DNA of 64,000 nucleotides from Agromyces sp. H17E-10 (GTDB lineage Bacteria > Actinomycetota > Actinomycetes > Actinomycetales > Microbacteriaceae), in contig NZ_CP095042.1 in NCBI RefSeq assembly GCF_022919715.1, positions 3,968,001-4,032,000 of the forward strand. Direction: 5' to 3'. Below, piece by piece: positions 18,345-26,725 of this stretch (positions are counted from its first letter, which is position 1; each line of letters opens with the position of its first letter). The notes below the pieces were generated by a model. That model made no database searches, was not told the origin of the DNA, and saw only the letters and a list, made by a program, of their open reading frames with translations. The position numbers and the translations under genes are program-made.

Positions 18345-19405
18345 GACTCTCCTCTTCGATGACCCTCTTCTTCGCCAAGAACGGGATCTTCGCCGCACTG
18401 CTGCTCCTGATCGCCCTCTTCGCGATCCTCAACCCGAACTTCCTCACCCTCGGGAACGCGCAGAACATCCTGCTGCAGTCCGCAGAACTCGGCATCATCG
18501 TGGTCCCGCTCGCATTCCTCGTGATGTCGGGCTCACTCGACCTCTCGGTCGGTTCGGTCGCGTCGGCTTCGGCCGTCACCGCCGCCCTCGTGATGGCGTC
18601 GACGGGCAACACGATTCTCGGCATCTTCGTCGCGATCGGTCTCGGGGCCTTCGCCGGCGCGGTCAACGGATTCCTGATCGCCTACCTGCGCCTGAATCCG
18701 ATCGTCATCACCCTCGGCTTCCTGAGCATCTGGGGTGGCTTCGCGCAGGTGATCACGGGGGGCAAGACCGTACAGCGATCGAGCCTGCCCGAGGAGTTCC
18801 GGGCGATCGGCACGGCGACCATCGGCCCGGTGCCGATCCAGATCGTCCTGCTCGTGCTCACCGTTGCCCTCGGAGGGTACTTCCTGCGCCGTCATCGCCT
18901 CGGCAAGGAGGTCCTCGCCATCGGCGGCAACGAGCGCGCCGCCCACCTGATGGGCATCAACGTCGTTCGGCGCAGGTTCGAGCTGTTCATCGTCTCCGGC
19001 GTGGCTGCCGCGATCGCCGGAGTGATGCTCACCGCGAAGGTGCAGTCCGCGAGCCCGGTGATCGGCGCAGGAATGGAGCTCCAGGCGCTCACCGTCGTGC
19101 TGCTCGGTGGCGTCGCCTTCGAGGGCGGCATGGGCCGGATCTCGGGTGTGGTGGCCGGCCTGCTGTTCTTCAAGGTGCTGAGCAACGGCCTCGTGTTCCT
19201 TCAGGTGTCGCCGTTCGTGCAGACGATCCTCGTCGGTGCGACCCTTGTCGTCGCCGTCGCGCTCGACAGCTCGATCCAGCGGATGGTCAAGCGTGCCTGG
19301 GCGCAGAGGGGGCGCCGAGCGATCTCGAGACAGCCGGATGAGCCAGGCGACGATCAAGCCAACCATGACGAACTCACCCCGAACACGCACGGAGGACGCG
19401 CATGA
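18341..19405 (+). CDS. ABC importer permease (RbsC type)
   Basis: A 354-residue integral membrane protein with about ten hydrophobic helices and the branched-chain/ribose permease signature (LVMSGSLDLSVGSVASASAV; IGGNERAAHLMGINVVRRR, the cytoplasmic coupling loop; GVAFEGGMGRISGVV). It forms the channel of the importer, probably as a homodimer. The C-terminal 30 or so residues after the last helix are polar and acidic (DEPGDDQANHDE). The ATG overlaps the ATPase stop, and its own stop overlaps the deacetylase start, so all four genes form one transcript. Confidence 0.92.
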   Translation: MRLSSSMTLFFAKNGIFAALLLLIALFAILNPNFLTLGNAQNILLQSAELGIIVVPLAFLVMSGSLDLSVGSVASASAVTAALVMASTGNTILGIFVAIGLGAFAGAVNGFLIAYLRLNPIVITLGFLSIWGGFAQVITGGKTVQRSSLPEEFRAIGTATIGPVPIQIVLLVLTVALGGYFLRRHRLGKEVLAIGGNERAAHLMGINVVRRRFELFIVSGVAAAIAGVMLTAKVQSASPVIGAGMELQALTVVLLGGVAFEGGMGRISGVVAGLLFFKVLSNGLVFLQVSPFVQTILVGATLVVAVALDSSIQRMVKRAWAQRGRRAISRQPDEPGDDQANHDELTPNTHGGRA

Positions 19406-20520
19406 CCCGCAACACCGGATACGTCTGGCACGAACGCTACGCCTGGCACGACACCGGGACGTTCGCGGGCATCGTCCCGCCCGGACCGACCGTGCAGCCG
19501 TTCCACAACTTCGAATCGCCCGAGTCGAAGGCGCGGCTGAACAGCCTCGTCGAGGTCAGCGGGCTCATCGAACGACTCACTCCGATCCGGCCCCGACCGG
19601 CCACGGAAGAGGACGTGCTCCGCGTGCACACCGCTCGCCACGTCGAGCACATCCGCTCGCAGAGCCTCCTGCCACTCGGCGACGCCGGCGACGGCTGGTC
19701 TCCGTTCGGGCGCGGCGGATACGAGATCGCGATGCTCGCGGCCGGTGGCACCATTTCGGCGACCGAAGCAGTGCTGAGCGGTTCCGTCGACAACGCGTAC
19801 GCGCTCGTCCGACCGCCGGGACACCACGCGGAGCGCGACCTGGGTATGGGCTATTGCCTGTTCGCGAACATCCCGATCGCGATCGAAGTCGCCCGCGCCC
19901 GGTACGGCGTCGAGCGGGTGGCCGTCGTCGACTACGACGTGCACCACGGCAACGGCACCCAGCACATCTACGAGGACGACCCTGATGTTCTCGCGATCTC
20001 GCTCCACCAGGAGTTCCTCTTCCCGCAGAACACGGGGAGCGCAGCTGAGATGGGAGTCGGTCGCGCCGAGGGGACGACCATCAACGTTCCGCTCCCTGCC
20101 GGCAGCGGCAACGGCGCCTACCTGGCATCGTTGCAGCGAGTGGTCCTCCCGGCGCTCCGCGCGTTCCGGCCGCAGCTCGTGATGGTGGCGAGCGGGTTCG
20201 ACGCCTCGGCCGTCGATCCGCTCGGCGGGATGACCGTGACGGCGAGCGCCTATCGGGCCATCGCCGAGAACCTCGTGGACGTCGCCGAGGAAGTCTGCGA
20301 CGGGCGGATTGTGTTCTCGCACGAGGGCGGCTACTCGCCGGTCTACGTCCCCTACTGCGGACTCGCGGTGCTCGAGGCGATGAGCGGTATCGAGACAGGC
20401 GTGCTCGACCCGTACGCCTTCTCGTTCGAGAACTCGCCGGCGCACCAGCTCAAGCCGTGGCAGGACGACGTCATCGCCGAGGCCGAGGTGCTGGCCCGCA
20501 GGCTCGGCCTCGTGGTCTGA
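19402..20520 (+). CDS. histone-deacetylase-superfamily amidohydrolase (acetylpolyamine amidohydrolase-like)
   Basis: A 372-residue class-II-HDAC-fold enzyme. Catalytic features are intact: RPPGHHAERD holds the paired histidines, DYDVHHGNGTQ gives the first Zn ligands (Asp, His), GFDASAVDPLGG gives the third Zn aspartate and HEGGYSPVY holds the transition-state tyrosine. Bacterial members deacetylate acetylated polyamines or other small N-acetyl amines. It is translationally coupled to the ABC importer (ATGA overlap), so it probably deacetylates the imported compound. The product could feed the amine oxidase or kinase-phospholyase encoded upstream. Substrate is inferred from family and context only. 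Confidence 0.85.
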   Translation: MTRNTGYVWHERYAWHDTGTFAGIVPPGPTVQPFHNFESPESKARLNSLVEVSGLIERLTPIRPRPATEEDVLRVHTARHVEHIRSQSLLPLGDAGDGWSPFGRGGYEIAMLAAGGTISATEAVLSGSVDNAYALVRPPGHHAERDLGMGYCLFANIPIAIEVARARYGVERVAVVDYDVHHGNGTQHIYEDDPDVLAISLHQEFLFPQNTGSAAEMGVGRAEGTTINVPLPAGSGNGAYLASLQRVVLPALRAFRPQLVMVASGFDASAVDPLGGMTVTASAYRAIAENLVDVAEEVCDGRIVFSHEGGYSPVYVPYCGLAVLEAMSGIETGVLDPYAFSFENSPAHQLKPWQDDVIAEAEVLARRLGLVV

Positions 20521-20535
20521 GGCCTGCACGAGACT

Positions 20536-20579
20536 CCCGCCGCGGCCCGGGTCATCGCCTGCTCACGGGCTGCGGCGGG
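20536..20579. terminator. bidirectional terminator between convergent operons
   Basis: CCCGCCGC-G-GCCCG (20536-20549) pairs with CGGGC-T-GCGGCGGG (20566-20579) with one mismatch, giving a 14-position stem and 16-base loop. It sits between the convergent deacetylase (plus) and rhodanese (minus) genes, so it can serve both. Confidence 0.8.
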
Positions 20580-20614
20580 TACTTCCGGGCCTCGCGAGTT
20601 CGGCCGGCGGCCGG

Positions 20615-21487
20615 TCAGGCGCTCGCCGCGACTACCAACGGTAGCGCCGGATCAGCGCTCCACTCCTCGAGGGACCCGTCGTAGACGCGAACGTGGCGAA
20701 CGCCGGCATGTGCGAGAGCGAGCGCGTTGGCGGTCGCGGAGATGCCGCCGCCGCAGTACAGCAGCACTTCCCGGTCGAGATCGACACCAGCTTCCAGGTA
20801 ACGTGCCCTGATTTCGCCGGGCGACAAGAGGCGGCCGTCGTCGCCCGAGAGAGCCCGTGCTGGGACGTTCGTGCTGCCCGGTATGTGCCCGCGTCGCGAA
20901 TAGCGGGTCGGCACGGTTCCCTGGAACGCATCCTCCGGCAAGCCGCAGACCAGGTTGCCGCAACCGACGAGCAGCTCGATCTCGGCCCGGTCCACCCACG
21001 CTTCGCGCTTCGTCGTCACCTGCCACGAAGCCCGCGGCGTTGCGACGGGAGCATCCTCACCGGTCGCCGTCGGGAGCCCGGCATCGCGCCAGGCCGCGAT
21101 GCCGCCATCGAGCACGCGGACATCGATGCCGATCCAGTCGAGCAGGTACCAGACGCGGGCGGCCCACAGCCCGCCGACCGTGTCGTATGCGACGACGGAG
21201 GTGTCCGGACCGATTCCTGCGGCGGCGAGGTTCGAGGCCAGTACGTCCGCCTCCGGATGATGATCGTGCTGCGTCGGATGCGGCACCGACAGGTCGGTGT
21301 CGACGGCGATGTGCCGAGAACCCGGGATGTGGGCGTCCAGCCAGCGGCCACGGCCGCTTTCCGCGACGAAGTCGCCGTCGTGACGCGGACGTCGGAGCAC
21401 CAGTGTCGCGTCGAGTACGGTCACCGGCCGGCCGGCCGACAGCTCGACGGCAAGTTCTCCGGCAGTGATAAGCGGGCCGATGCTCAC
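20615..21487 (-). CDS. sulfurtransferase, tandem rhodanese domains (mercaptopyruvate/thiosulfate type)
   Basis: A 290-residue protein starting at GTG complementary to 21485-21487, overlapping the upstream stop (GTGA). It has two rhodanese domains. The N-terminal inactive one includes HIPGSRHIAVDTDL and WYLLDWIGIDVRVLDGGIAAW; the C-terminal one has HIPGSTNVPA and the active loop CGGGIS with C245 as the persulfide-forming cysteine. The loop resembles the CG(S)G(V)T/S of mercaptopyruvate sulfurtransferases more than the CRxGx of thiosulfate enzymes. It is the last gene of the GntR-linked ECF operon, which suggests sulfur transfer in the metabolism of the transported compound. Confidence 0.88.
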   Translation of the reverse strand: MSIGPLITAGELAVELSAGRPVTVLDATLVLRRPRHDGDFVAESGRGRWLDAHIPGSRHIAVDTDLSVPHPTQHDHHPEADVLASNLAAAGIGPDTSVVAYDTVGGLWAARVWYLLDWIGIDVRVLDGGIAAWRDAGLPTATGEDAPVATPRASWQVTTKREAWVDRAEIELLVGCGNLVCGLPEDAFQGTVPTRYSRRGHIPGSTNVPARALSGDDGRLLSPGEIRARYLEAGVDLDREVLLYCGGGISATANALALAHAGVRHVRVYDGSLEEWSADPALPLVVAASA

Positions 21488-22431
21488 CGTTCGACCCCGA
21501 TGAATCCGGCCGCGACTGGAGCGGATCGGTGTTCCTTCGCGTCGATCGCCTTTGGCCACACCGTCGCATCCGAGAGGATTCCCACCCGCTCGAGCCACGC
21601 TGCATAGTCGTGCATCGCCTCGGGTCGGATGTCGCCCCAGCGATCCTCCTCGAACCAGGTGGGTGCGATGAGTTCGAGCGACTTGGCGAGCACCCGGCGA
21701 TCGAAGTATGGGGTCACGGTCTCGAGCAGGTCGACCGTTGCGGCTTGATCGGCAGCCGCCCGGCGGAACCCTCGCTCCGTGGCGTCGAGGAACCGTGCGC
21801 GCAAGTCGGGGTCCAGGCCGGCGAACGAAACGCCGCCCCCCAGGAGGTAGCTGTGGTACCGGATTCCGAGTTCATCGTCGACCCGCCACACACGTTCAGG
21901 TCGGTCGGGCCGCTCTGTGAGCAGGACATCCCAGGCCCAGTACGAACCGAACGTGGCGTCGGCAATGCCGGCCTCGAGGTCGTCGGCGGTGAGTTCTCGC
22001 GTACCGACGTCGAGGAGCTCCACCTCGTCGGGGTCGCCGCCGGCCGCCGCGACGAGTTCGCGCACGATGGCGATCCCACGGGGCGTCGGGTTCAGAGCGA
22101 GCCGGCGACCCTCGAGATCGGCGAGCGAGCGGATGCCGCTGCTCTCGAGCGTTCGGACCGTCTCGAGACCGCGCTGGTTCACGGCGGCGATGGCCGACAG
22201 GAGCTGCCCGCGCTCGCGGCGCGCCAGCAGTCGGTTCGTCGGGAACACCGCCAGATCGGCGACGCCTCGAGCAACGTGTTCGAGGCTGTCGCCGATCCCG
22301 GGATCGCCGGTCCGAATCTCGAGCTCGATGCCTGCATCTTCGTAGAAGCCGGCGGTACGTGCGGCATAGAAGCCGGCCGAGTTCGGCCAGGGGTGGAAGT
22401 ACTCGAGCACGAGGCTGAGGCGGGTGATCAC
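21484..22431 (-). CDS. THI5/ThiY (NMT1)-like protein lacking a signal peptide
   Basis: A 315-residue protein of the NMT1/THI5-like periplasmic-binding-protein family. The fold starts immediately (RLSLVLEYFHPWPNSAGFY; compare the aromatic-Pro-Asn...Gly-Tyr opening of pyrimidine-binding ThiY). Then DLAVFPTNRLLARRERGQ and GSYWAWDVLL follow. No signal peptide or lipobox is present, and none can be gained upstream because the start overlaps the kinase stop (ATGA). There are no cysteines, so the CCCFC motif of yeast THI5 is absent. It may be a cytosolic ligand-binding protein or enzyme acting on a pyrimidine or similar heterocycle; function is uncertain. Confidence 0.75.
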   Translation of the reverse strand: MITRLSLVLEYFHPWPNSAGFYAARTAGFYEDAGIELEIRTGDPGIGDSLEHVARGVADLAVFPTNRLLARRERGQLLSAIAAVNQRGLETVRTLESSGIRSLADLEGRRLALNPTPRGIAIVRELVAAAGGDPDEVELLDVGTRELTADDLEAGIADATFGSYWAWDVLLTERPDRPERVWRVDDELGIRYHSYLLGGGVSFAGLDPDLRARFLDATERGFRRAAADQAATVDLLETVTPYFDRRVLAKSLELIAPTWFEEDRWGDIRPEAMHDYAAWLERVGILSDATVWPKAIDAKEHRSAPVAAGFIGVER

Positions 22432-23009
22432 GGGGTGGCTCCTGGGGGCTTCTGGATGGATGCGGGGGAGGGCCGGAGCGAGAAGCCGGCAGGAAGGGGA
22501 GTGGCGAGGACATCGGCGAGGCTGGACGGGCGATGTCGAGCGATGAATGTGGCCTCCTGCTCGGCCCAGCGGCGCCAGTACGGAACGTAGAGCTCACCGT
22601 CTCTGGCCAGCGCCCGAGAGCGCCGGACCTCGTCGTCGGCCTCGACCCAGACGGTGAGCGTCGCGAGGCGCCGTGTCGCAGCTGTGAGGGAGCCGACCCC
22701 CTCGAGGATCAGCGGAAGCTCGCCGGGCACCTCGTGCCAGCCGGCGGGCTCGCCGGCATTCCAGTCCCACTGGCGCCATCGGGCTGGCCGCCCGATGGCC
22801 CGCGGGCCCAGGAGGTTCCGGCGCACGTGGTCGCTCGCCCAGTCGAGCCCGTCCCAGCCGGGATAGATGTCGTCGAGACGCACGATGTGCGCCGGCCGAA
22901 GCGCACCGAGCTGCGTGGCGAGCGTGCTCTTGCCGGCGCCGGAGCGGCCGTCGATCAGCACGGTTGCGCGCGGGCCGTCGAGTGCCTGTGCGAGGTCAGT
23001 GAGCTCCAA
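22428..23009 (-). CDS. P-loop small-molecule kinase (uridine-kinase-like)
   Basis: A 193-residue protein with a likely TTG start complementary to 23007-23009, inside the end of the ECF T-component gene. Walker A GRSGAGKST lies near residues 21-29, a lid/substrate segment LDDIYPGWDGLDW follows, and LILEGVGSL is a Walker-B-like strand. The layout matches uridine-kinase/nucleoside-kinase-like proteins that phosphorylate small hydroxylated compounds. It is coupled to the ECF transporter upstream and the THI5-like gene downstream, consistent with trapping the imported vitamin-like solute by phosphorylation. Substrate is unknown. Confidence 0.72.
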   Translation of the reverse strand: MELTDLAQALDGPRATVLIDGRSGAGKSTLATQLGALRPAHIVRLDDIYPGWDGLDWASDHVRRNLLGPRAIGRPARWRQWDWNAGEPAGWHEVPGELPLILEGVGSLTAATRRLATLTVWVEADDEVRRSRALARDGELYVPYWRRWAEQEATFIARHRPSSLADVLATPLPAGFSLRPSPASIQKPPGATP

Positions 23010-23766
23010 TGAAGTTCCATGCTCCCGTGCTCACGGCGAAAGCGACAGACACCAGGCCGATGGCGAGGCACAGCGCGATGAGCACATAGTCGGATCCGCG
23101 CATGACGGAAGGCCTCGCCCACGTGCGAGTCGCATGGGCGCCGAACCCGCGAGCCTCCATCGCGGTCGCGAGCTTGGCACCGCGTCGTACGGCGAAGACG
23201 AGCAGTGCGAACGCCTGGCCCGCGGTCCGACGAACGCGTCCGTGGTCGGCCACGCCGCGAGCACGGCGCGCGTAGCCGAGGTAGGCCCAGTCATGCCGCA
23301 GCAGGCCGACAAGGCGGAATCCGGCCAGGGCGCCGATCACGAAGCGCGACGGAAGCCGCAGGATCTGCGCGAGCCCGTCAGCCAGGTCGGTTGGATCCAT
23401 GTCGGTGAAGAACAGCACCGAGGGTAGGCCGATCGCGAGGACGCGCAGCACGGTCGCGGCCGCGAGCTCGATCGAGCCGTCGCTGACGGTGACGAGCAAC
23501 GCCTCGACGTGCACCCGGCCGCTCGGCTGGCCGTAGAGGAGAATCGTGAGGCCGGTGAGGAGGGCGGCCACGACGATGGGCAGGCTGCGTCGGACGATTC
23601 GGACGACCGGGACCTCCGATTGCAGGAAGAGCAGGGACTCGAGCACGAGCGCGGTGAGGGCGGACACCCAGTCGACGCTGAAGACGAGCGCGATCGCGAT
23701 GGCGAGCGCGGCGAGCAGCCGCGCCACCGGATTCGCGTGTGGAACATCGAGGCGGAACGAGTTCAT
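22996..23766 (-). CDS. ykoC: ECF transporter T component (YkoC/CbiQ family)
   Basis: A 256-residue membrane protein starting at ATG complementary to 23764-23766 (MNSFRLDVPHANPVARLL), overlapping the ATPase stop by one base. It has about five hydrophobic segments. The two coupling motifs of EcfT proteins are visible as ARRARG and MEARGFGA near the C-terminus. It joins the ATPase to the substrate-binding S component encoded two genes upstream. A longer frame upstream (to 23817) lacks a reason to be used. Its 3' end overlaps the kinase start by 14 bases. Confidence 0.88.
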   Translation of the reverse strand: MNSFRLDVPHANPVARLLAALAIAIALVFSVDWVSALTALVLESLLFLQSEVPVVRIVRRSLPIVVAALLTGLTILLYGQPSGRVHVEALLVTVSDGSIELAAATVLRVLAIGLPSVLFFTDMDPTDLADGLAQILRLPSRFVIGALAGFRLVGLLRHDWAYLGYARRARGVADHGRVRRTAGQAFALLVFAVRRGAKLATAMEARGFGAHATRTWARPSVMRGSDYVLIALCLAIGLVSVAFAVSTGAWNFIGAH

Positions 23767-25274
23767 CAGGCCGCCTCGACTTGTGGGTATGCCTCGGAAG
23801 GGGTATCCCCACGCCACGCTGCGAGTTCGATGCGATCATCGGCGAGCATTTCGATGAACAGTTCATCGTGGGTCACCGCGACGACCGCGGTGCCGCCGTC
23901 GACGATCTCCGCGATGAGTCGGACGAGTTCCTCCCACGTGCGGCGGTCTTGGCCGAAGGTGGGTTCGTCGAGGATGATCAGCTCGGGGCGACTCGCGAGG
24001 ACCGTGCCCACCGAGAGGCGGCGCTTCTCACCACCCGACAGGGTGAAGGGGTTGACGTCAGCGAGATGGTCGAGTCGCAGCCTGACCAGCAGTTCATCAG
24101 TGCGTCGCGCGATCTCGTCGGCTGGGAGCCCGAGCGCGCGAGGCCCGACTGCCAGCTCATCGCGCACGCTCGTAGCGAGGAACTGATGCTCGGGATCCTG
24201 GAAGACGCTGCCGATGCGCGTGAGCAGTTCGCGCGACCGCCAGCGGATCGGCTCCGTGCGGCGGGCGTCGGGCGCGAACCCGGGCGATCCGATCAGTGAA
24301 CCTGAGATCGGCGCGCGCAGCCCGCCGAGGGCGAGGGCGAGCGTGGACTTGCCGGCTCCGTTCGGTCCCGTGATCGCAACGACCTTTCCGCGCGAGACCG
24401 AGAAGTCGTGTTGCACCGGTGTGCCGGTCGCATCGGGAGCGGCGGTCACGAGCGCCGCGGCGGTGAGGAGTGCGCCTTCGGCGGAGTTGCGGTGACGCTC
24501 GAGCACTGGTGCGGACGCGTCCGGTACCCAGACGCCGTCTTCGAGAAGACGCTGCCGCTCGGCTGCGATGACCGTGTCGGGCGGGCCGTCGGCGGCGAGA
24601 CGGCCGTCGGCGCCGAGCACGACGACGCGGTCCACCACGGGAAGCCAGACCTCGGTGCGGTGTTCGATGACGACGAGCGTCGCCCCCGTCGAGCCGGCGA
24701 CTTCGGCAACGGCGTCCCGGACCTCGCGCACCCCGGCCGGGTCGAGGTTCGCGGTTGGCTCGTCGAGGAGGATGAGGCCCGGGTGCATCGCGATCACGCC
24801 GGCGAGAGCGAGCCGTTGCTTCTGGCCGCCCGAGAGATACGCGCTTTCGGTGTCGACGGCGGAGCGCAGTCCGACAGCATCCAAGGCGTGTCGAACCCGA
24901 GCCCAGATTCCCTCGCGAGGCACCCGCAAGTTCTCGAGCCCGAACGCCACATCGTCGCCGATCCGCGAGAGGATCACCTGCGAATCGGGATCCTGTAGGA
25001 CCATTCCGATGCGATCGCGCCGGTCGTCCGGACGACCACCGTCGACCGTGAGACGACCTCGCGCTGTACCCTCGTCGGCGCCGCCGAGCACGCCGCCGAG
25101 CGCGTGCAGCAGGGTCGATTTGCCGGCACCTGATGGGCCGAGCAGCAGCACTCGCTCGCCGGGCTCGACGACGAGATCGAGATCTCGTACTGCCCAGCTC
25201 TCGCGCCCCGCGTGCTGCCAGCCCCAGCCTTCGATGTCGATCCGGGCGCCGGGAACGGTGTTCGACACGGTCAT
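23766..25274 (-). CDS. ykoD: ECF transporter ATPase with two fused ABC domains (YkoD type)
   Basis: A 502-residue protein with two complete ABC domains. The first has Walker A GPSGAGKST near residue 45, signature YLSGGQKQRLALAG and Walker B LILLDEPTANLD. The second has GPNGAGKST near residue 303, TLSGGEKRRLSVG and LIILDEPTFGQD. The fused arrangement is typical of the YkoEDC group of energy-coupling-factor transporters. It powers uptake through YkoC and YkoE. The start overlaps the ykoE stop (ATGA), so stoichiometric expression is expected. Confidence 0.92.
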   Translation of the reverse strand: MTVSNTVPGARIDIEGWGWQHAGRESWAVRDLDLVVEPGERVLLLGPSGAGKSTLLHALGGVLGGADEGTARGRLTVDGGRPDDRRDRIGMVLQDPDSQVILSRIGDDVAFGLENLRVPREGIWARVRHALDAVGLRSAVDTESAYLSGGQKQRLALAGVIAMHPGLILLDEPTANLDPAGVREVRDAVAEVAGSTGATLVVIEHRTEVWLPVVDRVVVLGADGRLAADGPPDTVIAAERQRLLEDGVWVPDASAPVLERHRNSAEGALLTAAALVTAAPDATGTPVQHDFSVSRGKVVAITGPNGAGKSTLALALGGLRAPISGSLIGSPGFAPDARRTEPIRWRSRELLTRIGSVFQDPEHQFLATSVRDELAVGPRALGLPADEIARRTDELLVRLRLDHLADVNPFTLSGGEKRRLSVGTVLASRPELIILDEPTFGQDRRTWEELVRLIAEIVDGGTAVVAVTHDELFIEMLADDRIELAAWRGDTPSEAYPQVEAA

Positions 25275-25948
25275 CGTGCGGCTGCGGCATCGGCCGCGCT
25301 GGTCCGCGCTCCGCCGCTGCGGGCGCGTGCTTCACGGCCGGCCGCGAAACGGTTCAGAGCGCCGGTGGCAGCGAGGCCGCGTACGGCCAGCCACGAGAGC
25401 AGGCCGGCGAGCGCTGCGCCCGAGACGACAGCCGCGACGATGTAGATCCAGCTGAACGCGGTGGAGGACCCCGGGTACCAGAGGATGAGGTCGTTGACTG
25501 CGAGCATCAGGCCGCTTGCGGCGCCCGCGAGCAGCGCCATCGGCAGGTTCCACCGGCGGTAGAGGAAGAGCGCGAACACGAGCTCGGCGCCGAGCCCCTG
25601 CACGAGTCCAGACTCCAGTGTGAGGACGCCCCACTGGTTTCCGACGAGTGCCGAGACCACCGCGGCGACGAGTTCGCCGAAGAGCGCCGCTCCGGGCTTA
25701 CGCACGACGAGTGCGGTGAGCACCCCCGCGAACAGCCAGCCGCCGCCCACGACCGCCTGCAGTCCGGGTACCACGGCACCCAACGGGGCGCTGATCGGGT
25801 TCGACGCGATGTTCCACAGGACGAACACGAGGCCGGATGCCACGGCCAGCACGCTCGCGACGACGACGTCGATGACTCGCCACCGAAGGCGCGAGCCGAC
25901 CGCGGGCTCGACGGCGGTCGTGGTTTCGTTCGTGCTCGAACGGGTCAT
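25271..25948 (-). CDS. ykoE: ECF transporter S component, YkoE family
   Basis: A 225-residue membrane protein starting at ATG complementary to 25946-25948 with AAGGAG eight bases upstream. It has five or six hydrophobic helices (VIDVVVASVLAVASGLVFVL; AVVGGGWLFAGVLTALVV) and the YkoE-like GAALFGELVAAVVSALVGNQWG, FALFLYRRWN and WYPGSS loops. YkoE proteins are thought to recognise thiamine or its hydroxymethylpyrimidine precursor. Here there is no TPP riboswitch in the leader and a GntR gene sits divergent, so control and perhaps substrate differ. It is the first gene of a six-gene operon. Confidence 0.85.
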   Translation of the reverse strand: MTRSSTNETTTAVEPAVGSRLRWRVIDVVVASVLAVASGLVFVLWNIASNPISAPLGAVVPGLQAVVGGGWLFAGVLTALVVRKPGAALFGELVAAVVSALVGNQWGVLTLESGLVQGLGAELVFALFLYRRWNLPMALLAGAASGLMLAVNDLILWYPGSSTAFSWIYIVAAVVSGAALAGLLSWLAVRGLAATGALNRFAAGREARARSGGARTSAADAAAAR

Positions 25949-26047
25949 GGGAGGTGCTCCTTCAAAGGCGCCGGCGCGAGCCGGGAGGTCGTGCACGCAA
26001 GTATTGACGAGGGCGTCGATCGGTGCACGTTTGTGTCGGCGCATGTA

Positions 26048-26064
26048 GATTGTGTATACAGTGG
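26048..26064. promoter_or_regulatory. GntR-type operator between ykoE and gntR
   Basis: ATTGTGTATACAGTGG contains the perfect palindrome TGTATACA (26053-26060). TTGTATACAA-like boxes are common for FCD-domain GntR repressors. It lies 33 bases before the gntR ATG and about 105 bases before ykoE, so one site can serve both promoters. The regulator and site pairing is inferred from adjacency. Confidence 0.55.
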
Positions 26065-26092
26065 CAAGGCAGACGTACACGGAGGCGACACA

Positions 26093-26725
26093 ATGGAACG
26101 GGCATCGCTTTACGTACGATTGCGAACCGACCTCGTGAACGGCACCTTCGCCGCCGACTCGCTCCTCGTCGAGGGTCGACTCGCGACCCTGTACGGGGTG
26201 TCGCGCACGCCAGTTCGCGAGGCGCTCGCGCGGCTCGAGCAGGAAGGGCTGATCGTGCGTGCGGTGCGCGGCTTCCAGGTGAACTCCGGAACCCCGCAGG
26301 ACGTGATCGAGATCTACGAGGTGCGGAGCGTGCTCGAGCAGACGGCGGCCGCCGCAGCCGCGGTCGGTCGTACCGAACTTCAGCTCGCCGAGTTGACGCA
26401 GCTGCACCGCGAGGCCGAGGCGGCAGGCGACCCAGCGATCGCCCGAGCGCGGAACTCGGCTTGGCACGAACTGCTCTGGGGAGCATCGCAGAACACCACG
26501 CTCGAGGCGATCTTGCGTGGGCTCGTTGCCCGACTGCGCATCTTCGACCGCGAGTCGGATCATCGCGACGATCTCGCCGAGGCGCTCGCCGAGCACTCGA
26601 TAGTGCTCGCCGCGATCCGAGACCGCGATGCCGAGGCTGCCGGGGCAGCCATGGCCGCCCACCTCGATCGCACCAAGCGAGAGCGCCTGGAGAGTTTCGC
26701 GCGGCGTCGTGTCGGCGGCGCCTGA
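26093..26725 (+). CDS. GntR family regulator, FCD-domain type
   Basis: A 210-residue protein; ATG 26093 has GGAGG ten bases upstream. The N-terminal winged helix reads SLYVRLRTDLVNGTF, then LYGVSRTPVREALARLEQEGL and RGFQVN. The C-terminal all-helical FCD ligand domain (residues about 75-205) has EVRSVLEQTAAAAAA, FHxLL-equivalent WHELLWGAS and the metal-binding-like EHSIVLAAIRDRD. Such repressors bind organic acids or small metabolites and are released by the pathway substrate. It is divergent from the YkoEDC operon and is its probable repressor. Confidence 0.92.
   Translation: MERASLYVRLRTDLVNGTFAADSLLVEGRLATLYGVSRTPVREALARLEQEGLIVRAVRGFQVNSGTPQDVIEIYEVRSVLEQTAAAAAAVGRTELQLAELTQLHREAEAAGDPAIARARNSAWHELLWGASQNTTLEAILRGLVARLRIFDRESDHRDDLAEALAEHSIVLAAIRDRDAEAAGAAMAAHLDRTKRERLESFARRRVGGA

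Noticed and set aside
21484..22431. Yeast THI5-type suicide pyrimidine synthase
   Set aside because: The protein has no cysteine at all, so the iron-binding CCCFC motif of THI5 is missing; only the shared binding-protein fold is supported.
25949..26092. Possible TPP riboswitch in front of ykoE
   Set aside because: The 144-base leader contains neither CUGAGA nor the conserved pyrophosphate-sensing segment on the relevant strand; a GntR box and a divergent gntR are present instead.
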